A stretch of DNA of 64,000 nt from a bacterium (GCA_037481695.1 JBBFLE010000009.1:62001-126000); one strand, 5' to 3'; shown: positions 16,309 to 25,699, counted from the first letter of the stretch. The notes: generated from the sequence alone by a model not told the origin. Numbers and translations are program-made.

Positions 16309-18027
16309 ATGGGAAAACCCACAGTTGTGGTGATAACAGAAAGGGAGTCTCTCAGAGGGCTGCTTAGGGCTGCGGCCGGGGCACGCGCATCCAGCCTGGG
16401 CTTTGCCACGAGCCGCTCGGATCTGATGATCCTCCTGGGTCGTGGTGATGTAAGGGCCGTGGCTGCCGATGCCTTGGGCCGCGGTCCTGCTGTCTGCACC
16501 CAGCTGGCCTGGGTCAAGGAAAAACAACCCTGGGTAAGGCTCTTTCTCATGGCCAAGGAGGATCCCTGGGATCTTCCAGAGGCACGCCAGCTCAAGGATT
16601 TTGTAACGTTCCTTAAGGTTCCCTCAGGACTTTCCGAGGCCAGAGAGCTTCTCAAGACTCTCTTCAATGAGCAAGCACAAGAGATCGTTCCCAGCGAGAC
16701 CCCATCCCAGGGGCTGCAGTACGAAAGTGAAGATGCGGATCAAGAAATCATCTTGAGCGTCACCGAACTCATAGATCAGTTGCCTGCCCTGCCCCTTGTG
16801 GTTCAAAGAATCCTGAATCTTCTGGGAAGAGAGGACAGCTCCTCGCGCCAGATAGCAGATGCCATTTCCCTGGACCCAGCCTTGGCAGCCAAGGTGTTGA
16901 GGCTTGTGAACTCTGCCCTCTTTGCCCTGGCTGATCCTGTAACCACTGTCCAACATGCAGTGAGACTCCTGGGTTTTGCCGAAATCCGCAACCTCACCCT
17001 GGGCCTAAAGATCATGGAGACCTCCTTCGGCCAGGCCGAGGGCATACTGGATCGTTCCAAATTCTGGGAGCACAGCCTGGCCTGCGGAATATGCGCCAAG
17101 CACCTGGCCATTGGCTTCCAGGAAATAGACCCTGAAGAGGCATTCCTGGGAGGCCTCTTGCATGACATTGGCAAGTTGGTCTTGGACAGCTACTTCCAGG
17201 AAGCCTGGGCAGAAGCCATGGACAGATGCATGGGCTCCCAGAGCCTTCCCTTGGACATGGAAAGAAAGGTCGTGGGCTTGCCACACACCACCATAGGCAG
17301 GATGCTGGCCAGGCACTGGAAGATCCCTGAATTGCACCAGGCGGCCATAGAGCATCACCACCGGATCCCTCAGGCAAGCCAGCGCTCCCAGGCAGAGTAC
17401 CTGCTGTGCGCGGTGGTCATGACAGCCAATCTCTTGGTGCGCTGGCTAGATTTGGGCACAAGCGGCCCCAGTGTCTTGTTGCCCATTCCCCAGGAGTTCA
17501 GAAACCTACTGCGTCTGGAGGACAAGAGACTCAAGCGTGTCATGGCTGACACCCTCAAGGAGGTTGGGGAATGGAAAGCCACGCTGGGGCTTGAGAGGCA
17601 CGCCCCTTCTGATACTGCTTCCATTAACCCTCCGCAAGAAAAAGAACCATGCCGCCTTTGGATTGTCTCCCCTGTTGCCGAGAGAATGCCTTCCCTATCC
17701 CAGATCCTTGAGGTCTCTGGCTGCATGGTGGATCGCTCCCATTGGGGGGAGAAGCTCCTGGAAAAGGCCCAGGAAGTAAAGTGCACTGCAATCATAATGG
17801 ATCTGAGATCCCTCAAAGCAGAGCCCGAGAAGTTGAAGGTCTTTCTTCAGGCCCTAAGAAAAAGAATTCAGGCGCCAATTCTTTTGGTGGCTCGAAACGG
17901 CAACGAATTGCCGCTCCAGGAAATGCCCGAGGATGTTCATCTCTTGAAGGGACTTCCCCATCGTGGCACCTTGTGCAACTGGCTGGAAAGGTTCACCATG
18001 TTGCCCGCTGATTCCCAGCCTTGCTGA
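16309..18027 (+). CDS. HDOD protein flanked by receiver-like domains
   Basis: 572 residues in three parts. Residues 1 to about 115 are receiver-like (TVVVITERESLRGLL, AADALGRG, FLKVPSG). An HDOD domain follows at about 145-350, with LPALPLVVQRILNLLGRED, FLGGLLHDIGKLVLDSY and AIEHHHRI. A second receiver-like domain closes the protein (PCRLWIVSPVAERMP, AIIMDLRSLKAE). Both receiver-like parts lack the usual DD pocket, so they are probably degenerate. It is the last gene of the sigma28 chemotaxis operon. The double receiver-HDOD layout is unusual. Likely a signalling scaffold. Confidence 0.8.
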   Translation: MGKPTVVVITERESLRGLLRAAAGARASSLGFATSRSDLMILLGRGDVRAVAADALGRGPAVCTQLAWVKEKQPWVRLFLMAKEDPWDLPEARQLKDFVTFLKVPSGLSEARELLKTLFNEQAQEIVPSETPSQGLQYESEDADQEIILSVTELIDQLPALPLVVQRILNLLGREDSSSRQIADAISLDPALAAKVLRLVNSALFALADPVTTVQHAVRLLGFAEIRNLTLGLKIMETSFGQAEGILDRSKFWEHSLACGICAKHLAIGFQEIDPEEAFLGGLLHDIGKLVLDSYFQEAWAEAMDRCMGSQSLPLDMERKVVGLPHTTIGRMLARHWKIPELHQAAIEHHHRIPQASQRSQAEYLLCAVVMTANLLVRWLDLGTSGPSVLLPIPQEFRNLLRLEDKRLKRVMADTLKEVGEWKATLGLERHAPSDTASINPPQEKEPCRLWIVSPVAERMPSLSQILEVSGCMVDRSHWGEKLLEKAQEVKCTAIIMDLRSLKAEPEKLKVFLQALRKRIQAPILLVARNGNELPLQEMPEDVHLLKGLPHRGTLCNWLERFTMLPADSQPC

Positions 18028-18225
18028 GCACCGCTGCCTAGAAAGACCCAAAAATTGTGGAAGATTGCTAAAACATGCACCCTGAACCAAAGGTTCTCAG
18101 TGATAAACCCAATTGTGCTTTGATAAAGGCCGATTTCCCTTGTCTGCTGGGACTAAATAAGGTCTGGAAGCATTCTTGGGCTGGCCGCCTGGACTTCACG
18201 GGTGCTGGGAAATGATCCGGCAGGG
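18028..18225. other. Convergent intergenic region
   Basis: Non-coding space between the HDOD and PilZ stops. It contains a small GAACC-AAA-GGTTC hairpin near 18084-18096 without a clear T-run. No other feature seen. Confidence 0.35.
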
Positions 18226-18828
18226 TCAGTCCCTTTTTCTGGCCTGACTGATGAAGTCATACTGCCTTTGGAGACTGTATCTTATGATCTGGTCCCTGTC
18301 AGAATCGCTCAAGGAAACAAAACGCACGGCTGTCTGGTAGGAGCAGGGATCCTGAGCTCCATCTCCTGTCTCCAAGACATGAACCACTTCACCCACCAGT
18401 CGGATGATATGGTTGGGAGTCATGGGGAATTCCAGGGAAAGCTCTACCTGGTCCCCCACCTGGAAGCGCTCCCTGGTGGGAAATCTCATGCCGCAGCCGC
18501 TTATATTCACAAAGCAGGGTCTCAGGTTGACCTCAGGGCCAGGGAGCTTTCGACTCAATATCTCCTGCATCCAATTGAGCCTGGCTTCCAGGCTGGCCAT
18601 CTTGCTCAAGAGTTCCAGGAGGATTTCCTTTTCTGAAAGCTCCTCATGGGAAAAGGAGTCCCTTGGGCATTCCGAGGCATCTTGCTGCTGGGTCTCTTGC
18701 CCAGCAGAGGAGCCCTCCAAGGTGGCTGGGCCCTGGCCCATATCTTCCACTTTCCTGTAGTGAAGCCTGACTAGGCCCTCCACCCTGAAGTATTCCCTTC
18801 TTTCACCCTGGACAGCATCTCTCCACAT
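18226..18828 (-). CDS. PilZ domain protein
   Basis: 200 residues. The c-di-GMP-binding signature is present: an Arg-rich start (ERREYFRVEG) and NISGCGMRF near residue 109, which match the RxxxR and [D/N]xSxxG motifs of PilZ. A glutamine/serine-rich, probably coiled linker lies between them. Such proteins respond to c-di-GMP, often by braking flagella or changing surface behaviour. It is the last gene in the operon after an HD-GYP protein that should degrade c-di-GMP, so the two make a local circuit. Confidence 0.87.
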   Translation of the reverse strand: MWRDAVQGERREYFRVEGLVRLHYRKVEDMGQGPATLEGSSAGQETQQQDASECPRDSFSHEELSEKEILLELLSKMASLEARLNWMQEILSRKLPGPEVNLRPCFVNISGCGMRFPTRERFQVGDQVELSLEFPMTPNHIIRLVGEVVHVLETGDGAQDPCSYQTAVRFVSLSDSDRDQIIRYSLQRQYDFISQARKRD

Positions 18829-18912
18829 GAGACCAGACCTCTTGAAAAATGAAGGCCTACTGAAGCCTCCCGTTCAAAAAAGGCTCCAGGCCCCATGAAT
18901 CCCTGGCATCCC

Positions 18913-20511
18913 CTATTTCTCCATGGCTTGTTCTATGGCTCTCCGGCCTGCCATGGAGCCATTGTCTCGGTTTACGACCTTCTGGGCGCACTGCTCCAGC
19001 ACCTCCAGAAAAGCATTTACAACAGCCGGATCGAATTGGGTCCCACAGCAGGCCTTTATCTCAGCGGCTCCCTTCTCCACACTCATGGCCGGTCTGTAAG
19101 GCCGGTCCGAGGTCAAGGCATCAAATACATCGGCCACGGCCAGGATCCTGGCCAAAAGGGGTATCTTTTCCTCCCTGAGCCCGTCAGGATAGCCCCTGCC
19201 GTCCCACCTTTCATGGTGGTGTCTCACCAGAGCCCTTTCCTCGGGCAGGAAACCTATGGGGGCCAGGATCTCTTCTCCAATGACAGGATGTGCTTTTATT
19301 TGATCGAACTCCTCGGGTGTAAGAGGCCCTGGCTTCAAGAGCACCGAGTCCTTGATCCCCAGCTTCCCAAGATCATGCAGATAACCAGCCACCCGCAGGG
19401 TGTCTATTTGCTCAGGAGTGCAACCCATGTGCTGTGCTATTATCACAGCTATATCGGTCACCCTCTGGGAATGCTGTTTTGTGTATAGATCCCTTGCTTC
19501 CACAGTGGAGACCAAGGAACGAAGGGTAGACATGAGCACATCGAACAGGCTCTCGTAGAGATACTTGTTCTCCAGGCCCAAGGCAGCCCGCTTGGCCAGC
19601 TCTGAGACCAGCAACAGGTCGTGGCGGTCGAACTCCATGCTTTCCAGTTTCCCTGCTGCATGGACCACCCCTATGACTTCGCCCTTTATCACCAAGGGGA
19701 CCAGCATCTGGGAAAAATTCTGGCCAGAGGCCTTCCCTGCTGCAGAAGGATCACTGGGCAAGAACAACCTGGGGCCCAGGATGGGGGTTCTCAGTCGAAG
19801 GGCTCTTTCCAAAAGACCCCTGGGCACCTCGGGCGCAGGGGGCAGATCAGTGCCTTCAGGCTGGTCAGGACTCCTGGCAAGGGTGATGACCCCACCCTCG
19901 TGTGGTGCCAAGAACTGGACCCACATGGCCTGCACTGCGGAGCGTGTTTCATGCACCAAAGATTTCAGGATGGCATCCCTGTTCAATGGAAAGGCTGCGA
20001 TGGTCTGGCCCAGGGAGCAAAGGGCGGACATTTCCCTGACTTTTCTGTTGAGCTCTTCATTGAGCCTTTCCAGGGTTTTTTTGTGCTGAACCTGCTGCCT
20101 GAGGCCTTCGTTGTCCTCCAGAAGTTTCTTTTCCCTGAGAGCCTTCTCCAGGATCACCTGTAGCTGATCCAATCTAAAAGGCTTGGTTATGAAATCAGAG
20201 GCACCTTCTTTCATGCCCTGAATGGCCACATCCAGGGATGGGTATCCGGTGATGAGTATGACAGGCACATTGGGACGCTCCTCTTTCATGGCTCTCAGCA
20301 AGGAGATCCCATCCATGCCAGGCATCCTTATGTCCGACAAGACCACATCAGGACTTGCCTCACGGAAAAGAACCAGGGCTTCCTGCCCGTTGGAGGCTTC
20401 CCAGGTCTCGGCTCCCAGAACCCTACGGGCCATCTCCCTGAGAACCTTACGGATATTGGCCTCGTCGTCCACGATGAGGACTTTGGGCATTGCCTGGGCT
20501 TGCTGATTCAT
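18913..20511 (-). CDS. Response regulator with HD-GYP phosphodiesterase output
   Basis: 532 residues: receiver (Asp60 in VVLSDIRMPGMDG), a coiled coil at about 125-160, a GAF-like domain at about 165-320, then HD-GYP. The catalytic motifs are intact: HDLGK near residue 379, and HHERWDGRGYPDGL further on. HD-GYP proteins hydrolyse c-di-GMP to GMP. It belongs to an operon with a FlgM-like protein, a receiver-SHOCT protein and a PilZ protein behind a sigma28 promoter, so c-di-GMP removal would rise as flagella are completed. Confidence 0.93.
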   Translation of the reverse strand: MNQQAQAMPKVLIVDDEANIRKVLREMARRVLGAETWEASNGQEALVLFREASPDVVLSDIRMPGMDGISLLRAMKEERPNVPVILITGYPSLDVAIQGMKEGASDFITKPFRLDQLQVILEKALREKKLLEDNEGLRQQVQHKKTLERLNEELNRKVREMSALCSLGQTIAAFPLNRDAILKSLVHETRSAVQAMWVQFLAPHEGGVITLARSPDQPEGTDLPPAPEVPRGLLERALRLRTPILGPRLFLPSDPSAAGKASGQNFSQMLVPLVIKGEVIGVVHAAGKLESMEFDRHDLLLVSELAKRAALGLENKYLYESLFDVLMSTLRSLVSTVEARDLYTKQHSQRVTDIAVIIAQHMGCTPEQIDTLRVAGYLHDLGKLGIKDSVLLKPGPLTPEEFDQIKAHPVIGEEILAPIGFLPEERALVRHHHERWDGRGYPDGLREEKIPLLARILAVADVFDALTSDRPYRPAMSVEKGAAEIKACCGTQFDPAVVNAFLEVLEQCAQKVVNRDNGSMAGRRAIEQAMEK

Positions 20512-20565
20512 GGAGTTCCTGTTCCCCAGAAAGACTCAATCCACCCGCCCAACCGCCTCAGCACC

Positions 20566-21249
20566 TCAACCAGATGCGGTTCCGATCTTGTGTTGAAGCT
20601 TCATCCATTGCTCTTGCGTCAAGAGGCCTTGTTCCATGAGTCTCTTGAGTAGTTCCAGTTCCTCTTGCATGGAGTTCTCTGGTTGCCATTTCCTGTACCA
20701 GGAGAAGGCGGCCTGCGCACTGGGAGCCTGTTCCAGCACATCAGGCAGAGGGGCTCTTGGGGCAGGGGAACTGATCTTTATCTTTTCTTGACTCATCATG
20801 CTGCGAAGCTCATGCAATTCCTTCAGCAGGGAATCCCTTTCCAGGATCAGCTCATCTCTTTCTCTCAAGAGCCTCAAGTGCTCCTCGGCCCTGGCCACGG
20901 CAAGCCCCATCTCTTCCAAGAGAAAAGGCTTGGCCTTGTAGTCAAAGGCTCCCTGACTCATGGCCCGCACCGCCGTCTCTATGGATCCATAGCCGGTCAT
21001 AAGAATTACCAGGGTCCGGGGGGAGCACTCCCTTGCCTTCTGAAGAACCCCCAGGCCGTCTACCCTTGGCATCACCAGATCCGTGACCACAACGTCCACC
21101 TTGCAGGATTCAAGAACCGTTATGGCCTCGGCTCCGTTTCTGGCCGTGAGTATTTCCCTCCAACTCTTACTGAGATAAGTGGCCAGAGCCTTGAGAAACC
21201 CGGCTTCATCATCCGCTATGAGGATGCGGATGGGATTCTGGGGGCTCAT
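20566..21249 (-). CDS. Response regulator with C-terminal SHOCT-like motif
   Basis: 227 residues. A receiver domain (ADDE at 12-15, Asp57 in VVVTDLVMPRVDG, Lys in DYKAKPF) is followed by a coiled coil (HLRLLRERDELILERDSLLK) and a short C-terminal helix pair, LELLKRLMEQGLLTQEQW, that looks like a SHOCT motif. There is no DNA-binding or enzymatic output. ATG at 21249 overlaps the stop of the FlgM-like gene (ATGA), so it is preferred over the TTG at 21258. Probably a phospho-relay or protein-binding regulator for the HD-GYP protein downstream. Confidence 0.85.
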   Translation of the reverse strand: MSPQNPIRILIADDEAGFLKALATYLSKSWREILTARNGAEAITVLESCKVDVVVTDLVMPRVDGLGVLQKARECSPRTLVILMTGYGSIETAVRAMSQGAFDYKAKPFLLEEMGLAVARAEEHLRLLRERDELILERDSLLKELHELRSMMSQEKIKISSPAPRAPLPDVLEQAPSAQAAFSWYRKWQPENSMQEELELLKRLMEQGLLTQEQWMKLQHKIGTASG

Positions 21250-21500
21250 TCTTCGCAAGCTCCGGACTCAGATTCAGAATCCGGCTGGGGGAATGAGTCC
21301 TGCCTGAGCCTTCGAAGCACTTCCTCGGCGGTTTTCTGATAGATCTCCAACCTCTTGGCCTCGGCAGATATTACCACCCGGTCCCCTTCCTTCTCGGCAG
21401 AACCCCCTTGACGTCCCCTTGCCTCGGCCAGCTTGGATTGAACCTGCTGCCGATGATAGGTGCTGAGAAGACTCTGGATTTGATCTATGGTGATACCCAT
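21246..21500 (-). CDS. FlgM-like small protein
   Basis: 84 residues starting MGITIDQIQSLLSTYHRQQ, with a C-terminal half (DRVVISAEAKRLEIYQKTAEEVLRRL) resembling the VEIS-x-EA-x-E segment of FlgM anti-sigma factors. A second, better FlgM is encoded at 40141. ATG at 21500 has AGAGGTGAG upstream and a consensus sigma28 promoter about 140 bp away. It may modulate FliA or be a relative with another partner. The FlgM assignment is tentative. Confidence 0.55.
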   Translation of the reverse strand: MGITIDQIQSLLSTYHRQQVQSKLAEARGRQGGSAEKEGDRVVISAEAKRLEIYQKTAEEVLRRLRQDSFPQPDSESESGACEE

Positions 21501-21637
21501 GGAGTTTCTCACCTCTTTGGGCTGGATGGGCCTGCCCTTTTTCAAATCCTCGTTCGCTCCCCGGTTGATTCACCGGGATCAAAAGATCTCCTGTTTCTTG
21601 CTTAATGCTCTTTTCTCACAAGAACGTCTCATTTTCT

Positions 21638-21664
21638 TTATCGGCAAAGGGAGCCAAAACTTTA
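21638..21664 (-). promoter_or_regulatory. Sigma28 (FliA) promoter of FlgM-like/HD-GYP operon
   Basis: On the minus strand, TAAAGTTT (21664-21657), 11 bp, GCCGATAA (21645-21638). An exact consensus match. The leader of about 130 nt before the first gene carries a CCCGGT/ACCGGG hairpin at 21560-21577. Confidence 0.9.
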
Positions 21665-21741
21665 GGCTTCAACCTCATCCTGTCTGGAGAAGCTTTTGCG
21701 TTCTGGGGAGGGAAGGCTTTTTTTGCCTTTTCAAAGACAGA

Positions 21742-21762
21742 GGCCCTGGCCATTCCAGGGCC
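21742..21762 (-). terminator. Hairpin after the fliT-like gene
   Basis: GGCCCTGG and CCAGGGCC form a perfect 8-bp stem with a 5-nt loop about 55 bp beyond the fliT-like stop, followed by TCTGTCTTTG. A weak intrinsic terminator candidate. A second A/T-loop hairpin (AAGGC/GCCTT) lies at about 21712-21728. Confidence 0.45.
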
Positions 21763-21815
21763 CAACATCACGGGCCTAGATTCCCATGGGCGGGTCAATG
21801 ATTCTGTTCAGAGCT

Positions 21816-22169
21816 CTAGCCCTTGAGATCCGCCAGCCTGGCTTCAAGGGTCTCGTCGGCAAGACGGGATGAACGGGCCCAATGGGCCATGCGCTCCACA
21901 TCCCGGAGCCGGCCCGAGATCCTGGATCTTGCATCCAGGAGGCCGGCCCGGGAGTGGGTGTCGCTTCTTATTATATCTTCCAGCTTTGCGATGATGTAGG
22001 AGGAGGAACCGGATTTGCTGAAGGCCTTGCCCAGCTCTGGAAGAAGTCTTTCCCTTCTCTCCAGGGCTGCAAGGGCGGTGGGCCAGTCCTCCGAAGCAAC
22101 GGCTTCGGCCAGATCCCTTGTGGCCAGAGCATATTCTTCCAGGAGATGGGAGCCTGGGAATTCGTTCAT
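21816..22169 (-). CDS. FliT-like flagellar chaperone
   Basis: 117-residue, mostly helical small protein with no recognisable catalytic motif. Its start (ATG 22169, AGGAGG upstream) overlaps the fliS stop (ATGA). Small helical proteins in this position after fliD-fliS are usually FliT, the chaperone of the filament cap FliD. Sequence similarity alone is too weak to be certain, so the call rests on size, helicity and position. Confidence 0.6.
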   Translation of the reverse strand: MNEFPGSHLLEEYALATRDLAEAVASEDWPTALAALERRERLLPELGKAFSKSGSSSYIIAKLEDIIRSDTHSRAGLLDARSRISGRLRDVERMAHWARSSRLADETLEARLADLKG

Positions 22170-22600
22170 GGCCTTGCCTCCTGCATGTGGACCTTGGACT
22201 TTTGCTCCAGCTTGGATGGCATCCGAGCTTTCTCCCCCGACAATTCCTCCCATGCCTCCAGAAGCTGAGCTAGGTGGGATCTGACCTCTTGAATGGCCTT
22301 CATGTCCTTGCGTATATCGGCCTCCAGCAACCTCTTCAGGAAGTAGGCATAAAGGGAAGAAAAGGCTCGGGCTATCTGACCGCCTTTTTCCATGTCAAGA
22401 GCAGCCAAGAGTTCTGAGACCAGACCCACTGCTTTCTGGATCTCCTGCGACTTGCCCCTGTAGTCCTTCTGCTCCAGGGCAGTGGCGGCCCTGTCCAGGG
22501 CTGCCACTGCCCCTTGGTAAGCCATTACCACCAGTTTCAAAGGATGAGCGGTTTCCACTGCAACATTGCGATAGATTTCCACGGCCTGCTGAGATATCAT
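22166..22600 (-). CDS. fliS: Flagellar export chaperone FliS
   Basis: 144 residues. Chaperone that binds the C-terminus of unexported flagellin in the cytoplasm. Family features: AVEIYRNVAVETAHPLKLVVMAYQGAVAALDRA at the start and an all-helical body (GGQIARAFSSLYAYFLKRLLEADI). ATG at 22600 is chosen with GGAGGGGG upstream; the GTG at 22618 overlaps the fliD stop. It follows fliD and precedes a fliT-like gene. Confidence 0.93.
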   Translation of the reverse strand: MISQQAVEIYRNVAVETAHPLKLVVMAYQGAVAALDRAATALEQKDYRGKSQEIQKAVGLVSELLAALDMEKGGQIARAFSSLYAYFLKRLLEADIRKDMKAIQEVRSHLAQLLEAWEELSGEKARMPSKLEQKSKVHMQEARP

Positions 22601-22614
22601 CCTAGGCCCCCTCC

Positions 22615-25600
22615 TCACTTGTTCAAAGCGGTTATCTGCTGGCTGATCCAGCTCATCTGGCTTTGAAGCTTGCTTATAACGCTCTCCATCTGTATGAACT
22701 GATTGGTCATGGTGACCCTTCTTCTTTCAAGCTGGGCCTCCATGCTCTGAATCTGATCTTCCAGGCGCTCTATGTAGGCCTTTAGGGAGTCCTGTTTGTT
22801 GGTGATGTATCCCTCGAAGGCATCCACCATTCTGAAGAGGCTTCTGTAAAACCCCTCGGCCACCCCCAGGGTGAGGGTCACGCTGCCCACCTGGCCTGTC
22901 TCGGTGCCAGTATATGTCAGGGTAAGCCCGTCCACGTTGCTCTGGCCTGCATTGCCCCGGAGAGTCGTGCCGCTTCCTGTGGCTTCTTCTCCATTGATGG
23001 TGCCGGCCACATCCAGCCCCGCATAATCCCCGTCCAGTCCGACCCCCAAGATCAGCCCGTTTTCCTGTGCCACAGAAAAGGACTTGGAGCTTCCGTAATC
23101 CTTGTGGGTCAGGACCAGGTTCTTGCCATCAGAGGAGGTGGAGGCCTCCACAGGCATGGCATATCTGCCTTGAGTGCTTCCATCTGCTCCCGTGGGGTCC
23201 ACGTCTATGGATCCAAAACTCAAGTTGCGTTCGGTTGGACCCACTATGGCAAGGGAAAGACTGCTGGTGCCCACGGTCTTGTCCGTAATGGTGATGCGAC
23301 CTGAAGAATCCAGGGCAGCCACCACCTGGTTTCCGAAGGCGTTTTCTATGGCCGAAAGAAGCCCCTTTATGGTATCTGTGTTGACATCACTTATGGTGTA
23401 AGAACCGTTTATGATCCTTCCCCTTCTGTCAGTGCCTGAAAAACTTATGATGTCCCCGTCCTGAAGCCCTGCGGATTGGCCCGAGGCATCATAAACATCG
23501 GCCCAGACCGTGGATTGCGTGACAGGACTGGAGGCTTCTGCATCGCTGTAAAGGGGAGCGGCTCCCACCAGCTTCTGAGCATAGACGGATTCCAGCTCTT
23601 GATTTATGGCAGCCACCACCTCCTCTAGGCTCATGCCCGAAGAAAGGCTGATCCTGGAGGTGGCGCCTCCAGAGGTGATGGTCAGCACATCGTCTCCTGA
23701 GAGGCCTGAACTCAGATCAGCCGTGCCTGTCACAGAAGCCCTGGTGGCAGCCTGGGTTATGTTGACTGTGTAGGTGCCCGGCTTGGTCTTGATGCCGTAG
23801 GATACATAGCTCAAAAGACCGGTGCTGGTGGTCCCCACCACACCAAAGAGGCTTTGCACGTCCTGGAAGTTGCTGGACAGATAGCCCCTCAGGGTCGCAT
23901 CTTCCACAGAGAGCTTGCCTTTGTTATCCAGCTTGATTCCCACCATGGCCGGAATGGAGAACTCTTCTGAGACACCCCAGACCCTGGAGACCAAATTGGC
24001 CATGAGCTCACTTTTGACAGAAGAGAGAGTGCCATCACCAAATAGCACGCCGCCTGTCTTCTTTTTTTCCTCGTCATACTTGCTCTGGGCTATGATGAAA
24101 TCCATGACTGCGTTGTATTTCTCGGTGAAGTCCTTGAGCTTGTTGACGATGGAGTCCAGGTCCCTGTCCACCCGCAGGGTTATGGTGGTGCCTTCCTCTG
24201 CCTTGAGGAGATCCAGGCTCACCCCTGGAATGACTCCTTCTACGGTGTTGGAACTGAGGCTCACGAATCCGCCGTCTATGCTCAGCAGGGCATCCCTTCC
24301 TGCCGAGACCTCCATCCTGTAGCCTTTTTGCACAGGCTCAAAGTCCCCCAGGTCCAGATCTCCGCCTCCCTCGTTGTTGGATATGAGTCTCAGGCTCAAG
24401 GCGCTGGCTCCAGAGACATTGTCTGTGACCTGAATCTTGCCTTCGGCAGTGATCACTGCAGTCACATCTCCAAAGGCCGCCTCTATGGCATCCAGAAGTC
24501 CATGGAGCGTGTCCGTGGCCTTGTCCTGGATGGTGTACGTGGCACTCACAGAGGTGCCATCATGCTTGGTGCCTGTTATGGTTATGGTGTCGCCATTGGT
24601 GATATTGTTGGAGCCTCCTGCTGTATCCAGCTGAGACCAGGTGGTGGATGAATCCGCCGGCCCTCCCCCGATCTTGGAAAGGGAAGAGTCGCTTCTTTGG
24701 ATCTCCTGGATGCTTCCCAAGGTATTGGAAAGAATGCCCAGAGTGTGGAGTATGTTGTTTTGATCCACAAAGGAGGTGGTCCCATTGATCTCCAGGGAAT
24801 AGGTGGTCAGGCCATTTTGGTCTGTGTCACTTATCAGCTGGGCGCTGACTCCGTCTAAGGCATCTATCTGGGAGGCTATCTGACTCAAACTCCAGGAGAG
24901 ATCTATTAGGATCTCCTGGCCTCCTATGCTCACGGTTCCCTGATGGGAGCCTGTAAGACCTAGTAGATCTGAGACAGAGCTTGTGGAACTGGAAAACACA
25001 GCAGACCTTGCGCCACTGCTGGTGGGGTTTCTTATCTGGGATGTGTTTGTGGTGAAACCCATGGCCACCAGGAGATCGTTTTCCCCGGCTGACCTCAGGT
25101 CCATGCCCTGGGAACCCTGGTTTTGGCTTGTGAGTATGAGCCTGTGATCCGTTGAGGAATACGAGACTATAGAGGCCCAGACTCCGCTTGCGTTGGAACC
25201 ACTGTTTAGGGAGTTGATCCGGTCTCTCAAGGTCTCCAGCGTGTCCTGGGCCTCTATGCTCAGGAGCCTGCCTCCTATGATGAGGCTTCCTGCATAGGTC
25301 TCCCCCAGGGCCTCCTTTCGGCTGATGAAGCTCTTGCTGGAGAGTTTCTGGGCCTGGGCGGTCTGAAACACCTGTATCTCGTAGGTGCCGGGCACCGCGT
25401 ATTGGCTTGGGGTTACAACCAGGATCTCCGAGGCACTGGTGGAAGAGGAGGAGCTAAGGGAGCTCTTGAATACATTCAGGGCCCTGGCCTTGGCGAGCTC
25501 CTCAGCAGCGGATTTCAGGGCCTGAAGCTTGCCTGTGAGCTCCTGCCAGGCCTTGAGCTTGTTTTCCTGCAATGTTTTTCTGCTGCTTACAAGATCCACC

Positions 25601-25692
25601 CTCTTGTGGTCCACCTTGATGAGCTGGTCTATCATGCTCCTCCAGTCCACCCCGGAGGAAAGCCCGCTGAAGGAAACCGAACCCAAAGCCAT
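22615..25692 (-). CDS. fliD: Flagellar hook-associated protein 2 (filament cap), enlarged
   Basis: 1025 residues, about twice the length of common FliD (450-700). FliD caps the filament and guides flagellin assembly. The N-terminus (FSGLSSGVDWRSMIDQLIKV) and the C-terminal coiled region ending VISKLQSQMSWISQQITALN are typical. Extra length in the variable middle includes two copies of one domain of about 90 residues, near 350-439 and 722-824. They share W, GDxIxxxG, a TDTxxGLLxAIExAFG segment and a VTD-like ending. Genes either side are fliS and flaG. Confidence 0.94.
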   Translation of the reverse strand: MALGSVSFSGLSSGVDWRSMIDQLIKVDHKRVDLVSSRKTLQENKLKAWQELTGKLQALKSAAEELAKARALNVFKSSLSSSSSTSASEILVVTPSQYAVPGTYEIQVFQTAQAQKLSSKSFISRKEALGETYAGSLIIGGRLLSIEAQDTLETLRDRINSLNSGSNASGVWASIVSYSSTDHRLILTSQNQGSQGMDLRSAGENDLLVAMGFTTNTSQIRNPTSSGARSAVFSSSTSSVSDLLGLTGSHQGTVSIGGQEILIDLSWSLSQIASQIDALDGVSAQLISDTDQNGLTTYSLEINGTTSFVDQNNILHTLGILSNTLGSIQEIQRSDSSLSKIGGGPADSSTTWSQLDTAGGSNNITNGDTITITGTKHDGTSVSATYTIQDKATDTLHGLLDAIEAAFGDVTAVITAEGKIQVTDNVSGASALSLRLISNNEGGGDLDLGDFEPVQKGYRMEVSAGRDALLSIDGGFVSLSSNTVEGVIPGVSLDLLKAEEGTTITLRVDRDLDSIVNKLKDFTEKYNAVMDFIIAQSKYDEEKKKTGGVLFGDGTLSSVKSELMANLVSRVWGVSEEFSIPAMVGIKLDNKGKLSVEDATLRGYLSSNFQDVQSLFGVVGTTSTGLLSYVSYGIKTKPGTYTVNITQAATRASVTGTADLSSGLSGDDVLTITSGGATSRISLSSGMSLEEVVAAINQELESVYAQKLVGAAPLYSDAEASSPVTQSTVWADVYDASGQSAGLQDGDIISFSGTDRRGRIINGSYTISDVNTDTIKGLLSAIENAFGNQVVAALDSSGRITITDKTVGTSSLSLAIVGPTERNLSFGSIDVDPTGADGSTQGRYAMPVEASTSSDGKNLVLTHKDYGSSKSFSVAQENGLILGVGLDGDYAGLDVAGTINGEEATGSGTTLRGNAGQSNVDGLTLTYTGTETGQVGSVTLTLGVAEGFYRSLFRMVDAFEGYITNKQDSLKAYIERLEDQIQSMEAQLERRRVTMTNQFIQMESVISKLQSQMSWISQQITALNK

Positions 25693-25699
25693 GATCTTC

